Notes: generated from the letters alone by a model not told the origin. A stretch of DNA of 64,000 nt from Humidesulfovibrio sp. (GCA_031292175.1 JARLHQ010000003.1:124001-188000); one strand, 5' to 3'. Counted from the stretch's first letter, positions 53,279 through 62,834 are shown. Numbers and translations: made by a program.

Positions 53279-53430
53279 CAGCCAGGGGGCGCGCGCCGGG
53301 GCGGGGGATGTGGCCGCTACGCCGGGCTGTTCGAAACACCGGCGGGCTGAACCGCACCGTTCACCTGCGGCTTGGGCCCGTTCCCCGGAATTGCGTTGCC
53401 TGTTGACTCCGGCCAGGGCATTCCGGCCAC

Positions 53431-54375
53431 ATGGACACCCACGCCGACATCCCTTTGACGCCCGCTCCGCCAAGCGTCTCATCAAACGCTCCGGTCGTGC
53501 TCTTGTCCACGGGCTCGTTGTTCCTGCTGCCCCTGCCTTCCATCGCGGGCATTGCCCAGGCGGCGGGCTTTGCCGGGCTGGATCTGGTCATGGGCTCGGC
53601 CAAGATCGCGCCGGGCGAGGCCGTGGCCCAGGCTCACGCCATCTGCCCGGTGCGTGTGGTGCACGCGCCTTTCCGCAATTGGAGTGCCTGGGGCGGGCAC
53701 ATGAACGCCTGGCGCGCCGCTGTGGGCTTGGCCGCCAGCCTGCTCGACGCCCGCAACGGCCACGCTGTGCATGTGACCCTGCATCCACCCGCGGGCACCT
53801 TGCAGGACGCCATCCAGACGCGTTGGTTCGCGCGGGCCGTGGATCTGCCGCGGCTTCTGGACGCCCCGGCGGGCATCGGCCTCTCGCTGGAAAACCTGCC
53901 CTGGGCGGCGCGTGCCCTGGGCGCTGGAGGCTTCTTTGGCCAGGACCCGTTGGAGGCCCTGTTGGACCAGTGCCAGGCCAAGGACCTGGGGCTGACCCTC
54001 GACGCGTGCCACCTGGGCGTGTCTGGCCGGGATGTGCTGGCCGATTTGGCGCGTGTGCCCGCTGATCTTCTCCGCCATGTGCATTTCTCCGATGCCTCGG
54101 GCTTTGCCGAGCACCTGCCCCCAGGCGCTGGCGGCTTGCCTTTGGGGCCGTTCTTAGAGCGGCTGGGCGCGGACGGTTACGCGGGCACGGTGAGCCTGGA
54201 GCTGGATCCGGCGCATCTTTCGGAGGATGAGTCGGACCTGGTGCGCGAGTTGGCGCGGCTGCGCGCGAGCATGGAACGTGCCCTGGCCGGAAACGCCCCT
54301 CCGGATTGGTCCGGTGGCCGGACGGGCGGAAGCCACGCCGCCCCTGGCGCGCAAAGCTTTGCCGCCCTGGGGTGA
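53431..54375 (+). CDS. AP-endonuclease-2-type TIM barrel, CbiR-like
   Basis: 314 residues from ATG 53431; no strong ribosome site, so the start is uncertain. The xylose-isomerase-like TIM barrel has a full set of likely metal ligands in the right order: His of VVHAPFRNW, His of VTLHPPAG, Glu of LSLENLPW, Asp and His of TLDACHLGV, His-x-His region HVHFSDASG, and Glu of VSLELDP. The same superfamily holds endonuclease IV, sugar-phosphate isomerases and CbiR, a cobamide amidohydrolase that removes the lower-ligand loop for remodelling. The gene lies 105 bases before a CobD-CobQ fusion that rebuilds that loop, which favours CbiR. Function not proven. Confidence 0.7.
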   Translation: MDTHADIPLTPAPPSVSSNAPVVLLSTGSLFLLPLPSIAGIAQAAGFAGLDLVMGSAKIAPGEAVAQAHAICPVRVVHAPFRNWSAWGGHMNAWRAAVGLAASLLDARNGHAVHVTLHPPAGTLQDAIQTRWFARAVDLPRLLDAPAGIGLSLENLPWAARALGAGGFFGQDPLEALLDQCQAKDLGLTLDACHLGVSGRDVLADLARVPADLLRHVHFSDASGFAEHLPPGAGGLPLGPFLERLGADGYAGTVSLELDPAHLSEDESDLVRELARLRASMERALAGNAPPDWSGGRTGGSHAAPGAQSFAALG

Positions 54376-54480
54376 ACCGAGGCTGCCCGCCCGACGCGAA
54401 ACGCGTCTTGCCCCGCAGGGCCATCCGGGCTATAGCATGGAAGTCGCGATCCTCCCTTCACCCTCGCCAAGGAGCGCCCC

Positions 54481-57261
54481 ATGCGCCAGAACTTGCTGGG
54501 CGGTCTGTCCCAGTTTCCCGGCTCCACAGCCAACTCCCCGGTAGGCGGCCCTGCCGCGCTGCTGCGGGAGGGCGACCGCTACGCCCATGGCGGCAATATT
54601 TGGAAGATGGCCGAGCGTGCGGGCGTGCGTCCCGAGGAACTTGTGGACTTTTCGGCCAGCATCAACCCGCTGGGGCCACCGCCTTGGCTGGCGGAGACCG
54701 TGGCTGATGCCCTGGCTCAGGTGGCGCACTATCCGGATCCGGAAGCCAGCGACCTCACCCTGGCCGCCTGCGAGCTGTACAAGGTCTGGCCAACCCAAGC
54801 CCTGGCCGGAAACGGTGCGTCCGAGCTGCTGCCCGCCATCTGCCAGCTCGCCGCGCGCCAAGGGTTCACACGGGCTGTCATTCCGGTGCCCGCGTACGTG
54901 GACATCGACCGTTGCTGCCGTTTGGCGGGGCTCAACGTGGAGCCGTTGGTCTGCACCGCGCAACGGGGTTTCGCGCCGGATCTGGAGGCCTTGGCGAGCC
55001 TTCTGGCCACGCCAGCGCTGGTGCTTTTGACCAGTCCGAACAACCCCACAGGCGTGTGCGTTTCGGCACGCCACGTGCGCGACCTCGCCCGCGCCTTTCC
55101 GCAGAGCCTGTTTGTCGTGGACGAGAGCTTCGCGGACTTTGTGCCCGGCATTGACAATGAAGATGGCCATGGTGCGGCTGGCGGCAACGGTCGCTTGGTT
55201 CGCCAACGTCCGGACAACGTCATTGTGCTGGTCTCCTTGACAAAATTCTATGCGGTGCCCGGCCTGCGCCTGGGCTTGTGCTTTGCCGCGCCGGACAACG
55301 CCCAGCGTCTCAAACGCCACCTGCCCTCGTGGAACGTGGGCACCCTGGCCCAGAAGGTGGGCGCGCGTTGCCTGCGCGACCTGGACTACCGCGACCGCAC
55401 CATCCGCGAGGTGGCTTCCTTGCGCGAGGCGCTGACCCTGGACCTGCGCGAGATTCCCGGCCTGCGCGTGTTCCCCGGCCAGGCCAACTTCCTGCTCTGC
55501 CGCCTGGACCGCGTGGGCATGAGCGCTCAGCCGCTCTTTGAGCGCCTGCTTGCCGAGGGCTTGGCCATCCGCCTGTGCAAGAACTTCGATGGCCTGGACG
55601 ACAGCTATTTCCGCATTGCCGTGCGCACCAGCGAGGAGAACGCCCGGCTGGTGGACGCGCTGGCCCGCTTCTCCGGCATCGTCAAGGCCCCGGCCGTGGT
55701 CGTCCGAAAGAAGACCCCGTCGCTCATGATCCAGGGCACTTGCTCCAACGCGGGCAAAAGCGTGCTGGCCGCCGGGTTGTGCCGGATCCTCCTGGAGGAC
55801 GGCTTCGACGTGGCGCCTTTCAAGGCCCAGAACATGTCCAACAACTCCGCCGTGACGCCGGACACCGGCGACGGTGGCCGTGAGATTGGCCGCGCCCAGG
55901 CCACCCAGGCCCAGGCCTGCCGCTTGACACCCGACGCGCGCATGAATCCCGTGCTTCTGAAGCCCACAGGCGATACCGGTTCCCAGGTGCTGATCCTGGG
56001 TCGCCCCGTGGGCAACATGAGCGTGCGGGAGTATCACGCCTACAAGCCCGAGGCTTGGCGCGCCGTGACCCAGGCCTACGACTCGCTCTCCGCCGAGCAC
56101 CAGATCATGATCCTGGAGGGTGCCGGTTCCCCGGCCGAGGTGAACCTCAAGGCCCACGACATTGTGAACATGAAGATGGCGCACCACGCCGGGGCCAAGG
56201 TGCTCCTGGTGGGCGACATCGACCGGGGGGGGGTGTTCGCCGCGCTCTCCGGCACCTTCGACATCCTGGACGAGGCCGAGCGCGCGCTCGTCATCGGGCA
56301 TGTGCTGAACAAGTTCCGCGGTGATGCCAGCATCCTGGGCCCGGCCCTGGACTTCCTCTACCGGCGCACCGGCCGCCCGGTCCTCGGCGTCGTGCCCTGG
56401 CTGCCAAGCCTCGCACTGCCCGAGGAAGATTCCGTGGGCCTCCACAACATCGTTGCGGATCAGAAGGCAAAGCATCCTGGCGGTCTGGATATCGCCGTTG
56501 TGGTTCCGCAGCGTATCGCCAACTTCAACGACCTCGATCCCCTGGCCGCCGAGCCCGACGTGCGCCTGCGCCTTGTGGTGAACGCCCTGGATTTGGGCGC
56601 GCCCGACGCGGTCATCCTGCCCGGCAGCAAGAACACCATCGAGGACATGCGCGCTCTGCGCGGCGCGGGCTTCGCCGCCGCCCTGCGTGGCCTTCGGCAG
56701 GACGTACGCGTCATCGGCATCTGCGCTGGCCTGCAGATGCTGGGCGGCAGCGTCCAGGACCCCCTGGGCCTGGAATCCGCCCAGCGATCGGCCGAGGGCT
56801 TCGGCCTGCTGCCGCTCTCCACCGAGCTCAAGCGTGAGAAGACCCTCACCCGCGTCACCGTGCGCGACCCGCGCAACAAGCAGAACGTGTCCGGCTATGA
56901 GATCCATCACGGCGAGACCCTGCTGGACGCCAGCGCCGACACGCGCGCCGTTCCGCTTCTGGAGCATCCTTCCGGCCGCGCGTTGTCCTTCGGCCTGGAC
57001 GACGCCGACCTCGTCCGCACCGGCTTTCCGCGCGTCTGGGGCACGTACCTGCACGGTGTGTTTGACGAAGACGGCTTCCGGCGCGCCTTCCTCGACAGTC
57101 TGCGTGTTATCAAGGGGCTGCAGCCCCTTGGCGCGCCGCAGACCAGCTTCGGCCTCGAACCCGCCTTGGAGCGCTTGGCCGCCAGCCTGCGCCAGCACCT
57201 CGACATGGGCCGCGTGTACCAGGCCTTGGGTTTGCCGAAGCCCGGCGGATTGCTGGGATAG
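54481..57261 (+). CDS. Threonine-phosphate decarboxylase/cobyric acid synthase fusion
   Basis: 926 residues from ATG 54481, with AAGGAG seven bases upstream. Residues 1-380 are CobD, a PLP enzyme that makes (R)-1-aminopropan-2-ol phosphate: FSASINPLGPPPWL, TSPNNPTGVC, and Lys255 in SLTKFYAVPGLRLG as PLP anchor. Residues 410-926 are CobQ/CbiP, which amidates adenosylcobyrinate: the P-loop-like GTCSNAGKSVLA (Lys426), FKAQNMSNNSAVTPD, and a C-terminal class I glutamine amidotransferase with Cys748 in IGICAGLQMLGG and His858 in TYLHGVFDEDG. Joining them ties the side-chain donor to the corrin amidation step. No break or frameshift was seen at the join. Confidence 0.9.
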   Translation: MRQNLLGGLSQFPGSTANSPVGGPAALLREGDRYAHGGNIWKMAERAGVRPEELVDFSASINPLGPPPWLAETVADALAQVAHYPDPEASDLTLAACELYKVWPTQALAGNGASELLPAICQLAARQGFTRAVIPVPAYVDIDRCCRLAGLNVEPLVCTAQRGFAPDLEALASLLATPALVLLTSPNNPTGVCVSARHVRDLARAFPQSLFVVDESFADFVPGIDNEDGHGAAGGNGRLVRQRPDNVIVLVSLTKFYAVPGLRLGLCFAAPDNAQRLKRHLPSWNVGTLAQKVGARCLRDLDYRDRTIREVASLREALTLDLREIPGLRVFPGQANFLLCRLDRVGMSAQPLFERLLAEGLAIRLCKNFDGLDDSYFRIAVRTSEENARLVDALARFSGIVKAPAVVVRKKTPSLMIQGTCSNAGKSVLAAGLCRILLEDGFDVAPFKAQNMSNNSAVTPDTGDGGREIGRAQATQAQACRLTPDARMNPVLLKPTGDTGSQVLILGRPVGNMSVREYHAYKPEAWRAVTQAYDSLSAEHQIMILEGAGSPAEVNLKAHDIVNMKMAHHAGAKVLLVGDIDRGGVFAALSGTFDILDEAERALVIGHVLNKFRGDASILGPALDFLYRRTGRPVLGVVPWLPSLALPEEDSVGLHNIVADQKAKHPGGLDIAVVVPQRIANFNDLDPLAAEPDVRLRLVVNALDLGAPDAVILPGSKNTIEDMRALRGAGFAAALRGLRQDVRVIGICAGLQMLGGSVQDPLGLESAQRSAEGFGLLPLSTELKREKTLTRVTVRDPRNKQNVSGYEIHHGETLLDASADTRAVPLLEHPSGRALSFGLDDADLVRTGFPRVWGTYLHGVFDEDGFRRAFLDSLRVIKGLQPLGAPQTSFGLEPALERLAASLRQHLDMGRVYQALGLPKPGGLLG

Positions 57262-57635
57262 GACAGGGGAGGGCGGGCAAGGGTTTTCTTGGGGGGGGAG
57301 CTTTTGCCGCACGCATTCGATGCCGCGAAAACAATTTCCTTGAAGAGCACCAGTGCGTTGGGGCCCAGAGTATCGATTTCGAAATGCGCCCCGAACGTTA
57401 TCCGGGCCACGAGACCTCCCTGGCCGTACTGCCCGCCGCCGCCCCTGCATCTCTTCTCGTATTGTTGGCTGTCTGACGCCGCGCCTCATGCAATCGCAGG
57501 CACTTCTGGAACAGGAGCGGGTTTTCACTGGTCCGAAGGGGGGCAGCCGTGCGTTGCGTGGTCCGCCGGGCTTACGGCTGACAACGGCATTGCTGGGGCA
57601 CATGCTCCCCGGTCTGCGGAGTATTGTCTACGTGA
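57262..57635. other. Intergenic, no intact gene
   Basis: No clear gene on either strand. On the minus strand, from 57410 downwards, about 30 residues look like the start of a protein (ARITFGAHFEIDTLGPNALV), after which the frame becomes the shadow of the fusion gene; a relic or chance. No hairpin with T-run marks the end of the fusion transcript. Confidence 0.4.
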
Positions 57636-58742
57636 TCAGTACAGGGCCAGCAGGGCCTGGATCTGGGTCTTGGCCTGCTGTTGCGTGGCGGTATCGGCGG
57701 CGACGGACAGGCGGTCGGAGATGGACAGATCGCGGTCCTGGGCCACCTGGCCGGCGAGGGCGAGCAGCTCGGCCCGGGCGCGTGGATTGGCCTCGCGTTG
57801 GGCCATGGCGGTGAGTTTTTGTTGCATGTGCAGACGGGTCTTGTTCACGGCGGTGGCGAGGGGCGCTTGCGCCCGCTGCGGGGCCAGGGAGGCCAGGCGT
57901 GGGGCCAAGTGCGGAGGCGTTGGCGCAGAACTGGCCTGGGCGAACGGGATGGGCGTATTGGGCAAGGGCTGGGGGTCGTCCTGCCGGGTGAGCCCGACGG
58001 GGGCATCCTCATCGCCAGGTTCCAGCAGATAGAGCCGGTTGGTTTGGGCGTGCCCGGTGGCGTATTCGTCGCGGATGGCCAAAAGTGAGAGCGTTGGCTT
58101 CCCGGTCACGGTTTCGAGATACTGGATGATATCCAGGGCCTCGGCGTGGGTGCCCACGACGCCCGTGAGACAGAGTTGGCCATCCACGGCCTGGATGTCG
58201 ACCCCGGCGTTCTTATGCAGGATGTGCCGGCCAAGGGCCATGCGGGCGCGGAGCTCCAGGTCGTCGTCGGCCAGACGGTTCTTTTGCGTTTCGTCGCCGC
58301 GCAGGCGGATGTAGCCTTTGACGGCGCCCACGCCCTTGACGTTTTGCATGGCCGCGATGGCCCGGTCGCGGTCGGCCTGGGTGTCCACGACGCCCACGGC
58401 GAAGAGTTCGCCATTGTACGCGTGGACCTGCACGCCGGAGGAGCCGTGCGCGGTGAGGATCGCGCTCTGCGCCTTGAGGCTGAGCATGTTGTCGCGCACG
58501 ATGGTGTTGATGTTGCGCTCGTCGCTGGCGAGATAGGCGGTGTTGTACATGCCCTTCACCCCGGCCATGGCCAGGGAGGCGTTTTGCGGCATGGCCAGCG
58601 AGGCGGTGGTGGTGAGGGCGAAGGGCAGCATGGCGCAGCCGCCGGCGCAGAAAAGCCACAGCCCCAGCGCAATCATGATGACCGTGCGCAGGGTGTTGGG
58701 GGCGAGGGCGTGGCTTGGGCTTGTGCTCATGCCGCTACGCAT
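57636..58742 (-). CDS. BON-domain lipoprotein
   Basis: 368 residues from ATG 58742, or 364 from ATG 58730; no strong ribosome site decides. A hydrophobic signal (TVIMIALGLWLFCAGGC) ends in a lipobox, so the protein is lipid-anchored in the envelope. Two BON domains follow: residues about 75-145 (AYNGELFAVGVVDTQADRDR) and 165-220 (AVDGQLCLTGVVGTHAEALD). BON domains bind phospholipid or glycan and stabilise the outer membrane. The C-terminal 130 residues are Pro/Ala/Gln-rich with a final helix. It is divergent from nothing nearby and faces the fusion gene tail to tail. Confidence 0.82.
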   Translation of the reverse strand: MRSGMSTSPSHALAPNTLRTVIMIALGLWLFCAGGCAMLPFALTTTASLAMPQNASLAMAGVKGMYNTAYLASDERNINTIVRDNMLSLKAQSAILTAHGSSGVQVHAYNGELFAVGVVDTQADRDRAIAAMQNVKGVGAVKGYIRLRGDETQKNRLADDDLELRARMALGRHILHKNAGVDIQAVDGQLCLTGVVGTHAEALDIIQYLETVTGKPTLSLLAIRDEYATGHAQTNRLYLLEPGDEDAPVGLTRQDDPQPLPNTPIPFAQASSAPTPPHLAPRLASLAPQRAQAPLATAVNKTRLHMQQKLTAMAQREANPRARAELLALAGQVAQDRDLSISDRLSVAADTATQQQAKTQIQALLALY

Positions 58743-58859
58743 GCAAGACCAGGGCCAGAGAGGGGGAATTTCATGCGGAGGCTGAAGTTACCCTATGCTC
58801 ATGGTTCTATCACAGACAGGGACGTCAACCATATGGCGTCCCTGTCTGTCCATAGGGAC

Positions 58860-61800
58860 TTATAATACTTTGGTCAAGAAAAAGTCTAGACCAGACTTTT
58901 CCAATCCGTCCCGCCCACCGGCAACGACCACGGGGCCGTCCTTCAGCACGGCGTTCACGGCCTCGCCAAAGACAGCGAAGTCTTGCTGGCTGGTGGCGAG
59001 CACGGCCTCGCGAGCGGCCTGGCGGTAGGCCTCGTCCTCGCCGGTTATCTCGCGTGCCAGGGCTGTGAAGCCCTTGGCGTCGGGCAGCATGTAGTGGTCC
59101 ATGTCGCCTATGCTGCCAACGACGCTCTTCTCCAGTTCCGAGGGGTCGATGGACAGGCCGGTGAGGTAGGGGCCGACGCCCGCGTAAGCGTCCAGGGTTC
59201 GGCCCACGTTGGGGTCGCGGTAGGAGGCGAAGACCAGGTTGCCGGAGAGTCTGCTGTAGGCGCAGGAGGCCCCGTAGGCGCCGCCTTGCACGCGCACGCG
59301 CTCCCACAGGTAGCCCGCGCGCAGGAACTTTGCGGCCACGGAGGCGGACGCGCCGGGCTCCTGGCCCAGGGCGCGGGCGTTGCCGCCGGCGGCCACGTAG
59401 TTCACCTGGGCGGGCAGGCACAGGCCCTCGCGCCTGGGCAGGTTGGGGATGGCGCGCGGGGCGGCGGTGAAGGCCACGTCGGGCAGCGCGCCGACGACCT
59501 CGGCGATGCGCGGCAGGGCCTCGCCGATGGTCTTGGCATCGGTGGTGAGGTTCACGAGGAGCCCCTGGCGGGAGAGCAGCAGCGAAAGCAGACGGTGCAG
59601 GTCGGCGCTCACGTCCCCGGGCGCGGCGTCCATGCGTCCAGCCTGCTCGCGCACGAAGTTCAGCCCGGTCAGGCCGCCCATGGCCTCGTTCATGGCCTGG
59701 GCCACGCCGGTGCGGGCCTTGAGCCGCGTGGCGGCCAGGCTGTGGCCGGAGGGGATGAGCCGCTGCTCGCGCCGGGCCTTGGATTCCAGGATGATTTTGC
59801 CCAGGCGCTCGGGGTCGCCGAAATCGGCCTCGGTGAGCACCTCGGTGATGAGGCTGAGGAGCGAGGGCAGGTTCTCCGCCGTGGACTTGCCGCGCAGGAA
59901 CAGGCGCTGCGCCGCCGTGTCCGGGCCCTTGCCGCGCACGGAGGACACGAAGGTCTGGGCCCAGAGGCCGCCCGTGGTCATGGCGATGGCCCGGGACAGG
60001 TCCACGAAGCTGCTGCGCCTGGTGCCCATCTCAAGCAGGGCCCGGCCCAGGATTGGCACCAGCGGGACAAGTTCATCGGGCACGGCCGCGAGGTCGAAGG
60101 CCAAGTCCAGGTACACCACGCCGCTGGTGGGCAGGTCATGCACGAAGGTCTGGGGCGCCGAGCCGCTGAGGCCGGGCAGGCTCACGGACTCGTGGGGGAT
60201 GCGGGCGTTTTCGCGCGGCAGGTCGGCAAGGGTCAGGCGCGGGATCTTCGCCAAGTCCTCGGGCGCATCCGGGGCCTCCTGCAGGGCGTGCAGCTCGTGG
60301 GTTTCCGTGACCAACCGCTCCAGCTCGGCCGGGGTCAAGGCGTCCTTCACGGCCTTAAGCCGGGCCTGCTCGCTGGCCTCGCGCCGTGCGCCCAGGCCGG
60401 TATCCGGCACCAGGACCACCAGGGTGCGGTGCGTGTTGCGCAGAAAATGTGTGCGGATGAGATCCTCAAAGACCTGCTCGCCCTTGTCCAGCCGGGCCTT
60501 GAGGCGCGCCAGGGGGCCCTCGAAGGGCAGGTGCGCCAACGGGTCGCCGTCGTAGAGCCAGGTGGCCAGGGCCTCGAAGAAGATCACCAGGCCGCGTGGA
60601 TAGCTGCCGGTGTTGTTCTCGCGCAGGTCGAACTCCACGCTGTTGATGCCCGCGCGGATGTCGTCCGGGTGTAGGCCGGTCTCGGCCAGCTGACGCAGGG
60701 TCTCAAGCACCAGCGCCTCGACCTTGTCCGCCGTGGGCTCAGCCGCGCCGCCCGCCGTGGCGATGCCTTTGAGGCCCACGGAGAAGGACATCTGACGCAG
60801 ATCGGTCTCCAGTCCTCCGCCAGCCAGATCCTCGCCTAAGCCGGAGTCCACCAGGGCCTTGCGCAGGGGCGACGAGGGCAGGCCGATGAGCACGTGCTCC
60901 AGCACTTCAAGGGCCAGGCTCAGGTCCGGGTTTTGAGTGTCGGGCAGGCCAAAGTTCACGGTGCACATGGCCCGGGCCGCTCCGGCGTCCTGCGTGTCGT
61001 GTTCGTCCTCATCCCCGGCCTCCTCGCCGATGGCTTCCGCCACCGCGCCATCCATCATGCCATCCATTGCGCCATCGGCCGCATAGGGATGCACGAAGCG
61101 CCGTGGCGCGTCGAAGGGCGGCTGCGCCGCGACGTCCGAGGCGGGCTGGCCCTCGGCCGGGGTCTCGAACTGCGAAAAGTACTCGTCCAGCAGGGCCAGG
61201 CGCTTTTCCGGATCGTCGTCGCCGGAGAAGAAGGCGTAGGCGTTGGACGGGTGGTACAGGCGCTTGTGGAAGTCCATGAACTGCGTGAAGGTCAGATCAG
61301 GAATGCACTCCGGGTCGCCGCCGGAGTCGAGCCCGTAGCAGGTGTCGGGGTAAAGCGAGCGCTGGGAGTATTCGGCCAGCAGGCTGTCGGGCGAAGAGTA
61401 CACGCCCTTCATCTCGTTGAACACAACGCCCTTGAAGGTCAGCGGATCCTCGGCACGTTCCACATCGTAGTGCCAGCCCTCCTGCTTCAGCGTGTTCGGC
61501 GTGAGGCTCGGGAAGAACACCGCGTCCAGGTAGACGTCCACGAGGTTGTAGAAGTCCTGCAGATTGGCGCTGGCCACGGGATAGCAGGTTTTGTCCGGAA
61601 AGGTCAGGGCGTTCAGGAAGGTGTTCAGCGAGCCCTTGATGAGCTCCACAAAGGGCTCCTTGACTGGGAATTTGCGCGACCCGCAGAGCACGCTGTGCTC
61701 CAGGATGTGCGGCAGGCCGGTGGAGTCCGCCGGCGGGGTGCGGAAGGCCACGCCGAAGACTTTGTTCTCGTCCGGGCTGATGAGCGACAGGAGCCGGCCG

Positions 61801-61895
61801 CCTGTCTTGGCGTGGCGGTAGATGCGCGCCGTGGCGGCGAGCTCGGGGATCTGCTGTTCGCGTTCAAGGGCAAAGCCGTGGAGGAGCTGGGTCAT
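58860..61895 (-). CDS. M16C-family zinc metalloprotease (presequence protease-like)
   Basis: 1011 residues. Two clam-shell halves of about 500 residues each. The inverted zinc motif HILEH (residues 63-67) with Glu161 in VVFNEMKG forms the active site in the first half. PreP/Cym1-type text: DENKVFGVAFRTPPADSTGL, SLNTFLNALTFPDKTCYPVA and LYHPSNAYAFFSGDDD. Residues about 260-310 hold an acidic, Met/Asp-rich insert (DGAMDGMMDGAVAEAIGEEA) absent from most relatives and likely a surface loop. The enzyme degrades unfolded peptides up to about 65 residues. No signal peptide, so it is cytoplasmic, or exported by an unknown route. Confidence 0.9.
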   Translation of the reverse strand: MTQLLHGFALEREQQIPELAATARIYRHAKTGGRLLSLISPDENKVFGVAFRTPPADSTGLPHILEHSVLCGSRKFPVKEPFVELIKGSLNTFLNALTFPDKTCYPVASANLQDFYNLVDVYLDAVFFPSLTPNTLKQEGWHYDVERAEDPLTFKGVVFNEMKGVYSSPDSLLAEYSQRSLYPDTCYGLDSGGDPECIPDLTFTQFMDFHKRLYHPSNAYAFFSGDDDPEKRLALLDEYFSQFETPAEGQPASDVAAQPPFDAPRRFVHPYAADGAMDGMMDGAVAEAIGEEAGDEDEHDTQDAGAARAMCTVNFGLPDTQNPDLSLALEVLEHVLIGLPSSPLRKALVDSGLGEDLAGGGLETDLRQMSFSVGLKGIATAGGAAEPTADKVEALVLETLRQLAETGLHPDDIRAGINSVEFDLRENNTGSYPRGLVIFFEALATWLYDGDPLAHLPFEGPLARLKARLDKGEQVFEDLIRTHFLRNTHRTLVVLVPDTGLGARREASEQARLKAVKDALTPAELERLVTETHELHALQEAPDAPEDLAKIPRLTLADLPRENARIPHESVSLPGLSGSAPQTFVHDLPTSGVVYLDLAFDLAAVPDELVPLVPILGRALLEMGTRRSSFVDLSRAIAMTTGGLWAQTFVSSVRGKGPDTAAQRLFLRGKSTAENLPSLLSLITEVLTEADFGDPERLGKIILESKARREQRLIPSGHSLAATRLKARTGVAQAMNEAMGGLTGLNFVREQAGRMDAAPGDVSADLHRLLSLLLSRQGLLVNLTTDAKTIGEALPRIAEVVGALPDVAFTAAPRAIPNLPRREGLCLPAQVNYVAAGGNARALGQEPGASASVAAKFLRAGYLWERVRVQGGAYGASCAYSRLSGNLVFASYRDPNVGRTLDAYAGVGPYLTGLSIDPSELEKSVVGSIGDMDHYMLPDAKGFTALAREITGEDEAYRQAAREAVLATSQQDFAVFGEAVNAVLKDGPVVVAGGRDGLEKSGLDFFLTKVL

Positions 61896-62001
61896 GGGGC
61901 CTCTTTTTGGATATGGGTGGTCGTTTTGCCTGGCGGGTATATGCCGCGTGCGTGGCGCTATAGATACAGCACGAAGGCCCGCGAGGGAAGGGGGGCGCGG
62001 C

Positions 62002-62030
62002 TTGACTCCCCTGGAGAGAGGCTCTATCTC
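62002..62030 (+). promoter_or_regulatory. Possible promoter of the peroxiredoxin gene
   Basis: TTGACT at 62002-62007 and TATCTC at 62025-62030, 17 bases apart. The -35 is one mismatch from consensus, the -10 is weak. No PerR- or OxyR-like box was recognised. Confidence 0.35.
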
Positions 62031-62104
62031 GTCTAAATACGGGGAAGGGCTGCGGCCTGTTGCGTGGCCGGCCCCGCCAACACGAAAACAACGGAGAAGC
62101 CATC

Positions 62105-62746
62105 ATGGAATGCTGTGACCACGATCACGACGACGACGATTTCATGGAATGCGCCAAGGTCGGCCAGAAGATCAGGAACTTCACCCTGGAGGCCTTTGAT
62201 CCCAGCGAGGGCGGTTTCACCGTGGTGGATTCCGAAAAGGTCCAGAAGAAAAAGAAGTGGCTGGTCCTTGTGTTCTACCCGGCGGATTTTACCTTCGTGT
62301 GCCCCACCGAGCTGGCCGACCTGGCCGCCAAGCACGCCCAGCTCAAGAAGCTCGGCGCGGAGGTCGTCAGCGTTTCCACCGACACCAAGTACGCCCACAT
62401 GGCCTGGCAGACCAGCGAGCTCCTGCTTAAGGACGTGAAGTTTCTCATGGGCGCGGACCCCAATGGCAACGTGTCCCGATTCTTCGACGTCTGGGACGCG
62501 GAGTCCGGCCTGGACCTGCGCGGCACCTTCATCATCAATCCCGAAGGCGTGCTGGTTTCGAGCGAGGTGAACTTCTACAACGTGGGCCGCAACGCCGACG
62601 AACTGGTCCGCAAGCTGGAGGCCAACGCCTACCTCATCAAGAACCCCAACGAAGTCTGCCCGGCCAAGTGGACCCCCGGCGCCAAGACCCTGACCCCCAA
62701 CGACGCCATGGTGGGCAAGGTCTACGAGGCCCTGCACGACAAATAG
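62105..62746 (+). CDS. 2-Cys peroxiredoxin with Cys/His/Asp-rich N terminus
   Basis: 213 residues from ATG 62105 with GGAGAAG upstream. AhpC/Prx1-type thiol peroxidase: the peroxidatic Cys66 in YPADFTFVCPTELADL, the resolving Cys185 in NEVCPAKWTPGAKTL, and the typical SVSTDTKYAHMAW. Peroxide is reduced with thioredoxin or AhpF-type partners. The N terminus is unusual: residues 1-16 read MECCDHDHDDDDFMEC, with three Cys and several His/Asp before the fold begins, which could bind metal or form an extra disulfide. No reductase gene lies next to it. A GC hairpin follows the stop. Confidence 0.93.
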   Translation: MECCDHDHDDDDFMECAKVGQKIRNFTLEAFDPSEGGFTVVDSEKVQKKKKWLVLVFYPADFTFVCPTELADLAAKHAQLKKLGAEVVSVSTDTKYAHMAWQTSELLLKDVKFLMGADPNGNVSRFFDVWDAESGLDLRGTFIINPEGVLVSSEVNFYNVGRNADELVRKLEANAYLIKNPNEVCPAKWTPGAKTLTPNDAMVGKVYEALHDK

Positions 62747-62763
62747 GCCCTTCGGGGTCTGGC

Positions 62764-62796
62764 CGCCCCCGGTCCTCGCAAAAGGACCGGGGGCCT
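62764..62796 (+). terminator. GC-rich hairpin after peroxiredoxin
   Basis: GCCCCCGGTCC (62765-62775) pairs perfectly with 62784-62794 around an eight-base loop. No T-run follows, so termination would be weak or Rho-dependent. Confidence 0.5.
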
Positions 62797-62834
62797 TCAC
62801 GCCATAACGCACAAGGAGCCCGGGCAGGCCGCGC

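Noticed and set aside
54430-57603. A 1057-residue open frame on the minus strand opposite the CobD-CobQ fusion.
   Set aside because: Shadow of a high-GC gene; the plus-strand protein has catalytic residues and a ribosome site, the minus one has neither.
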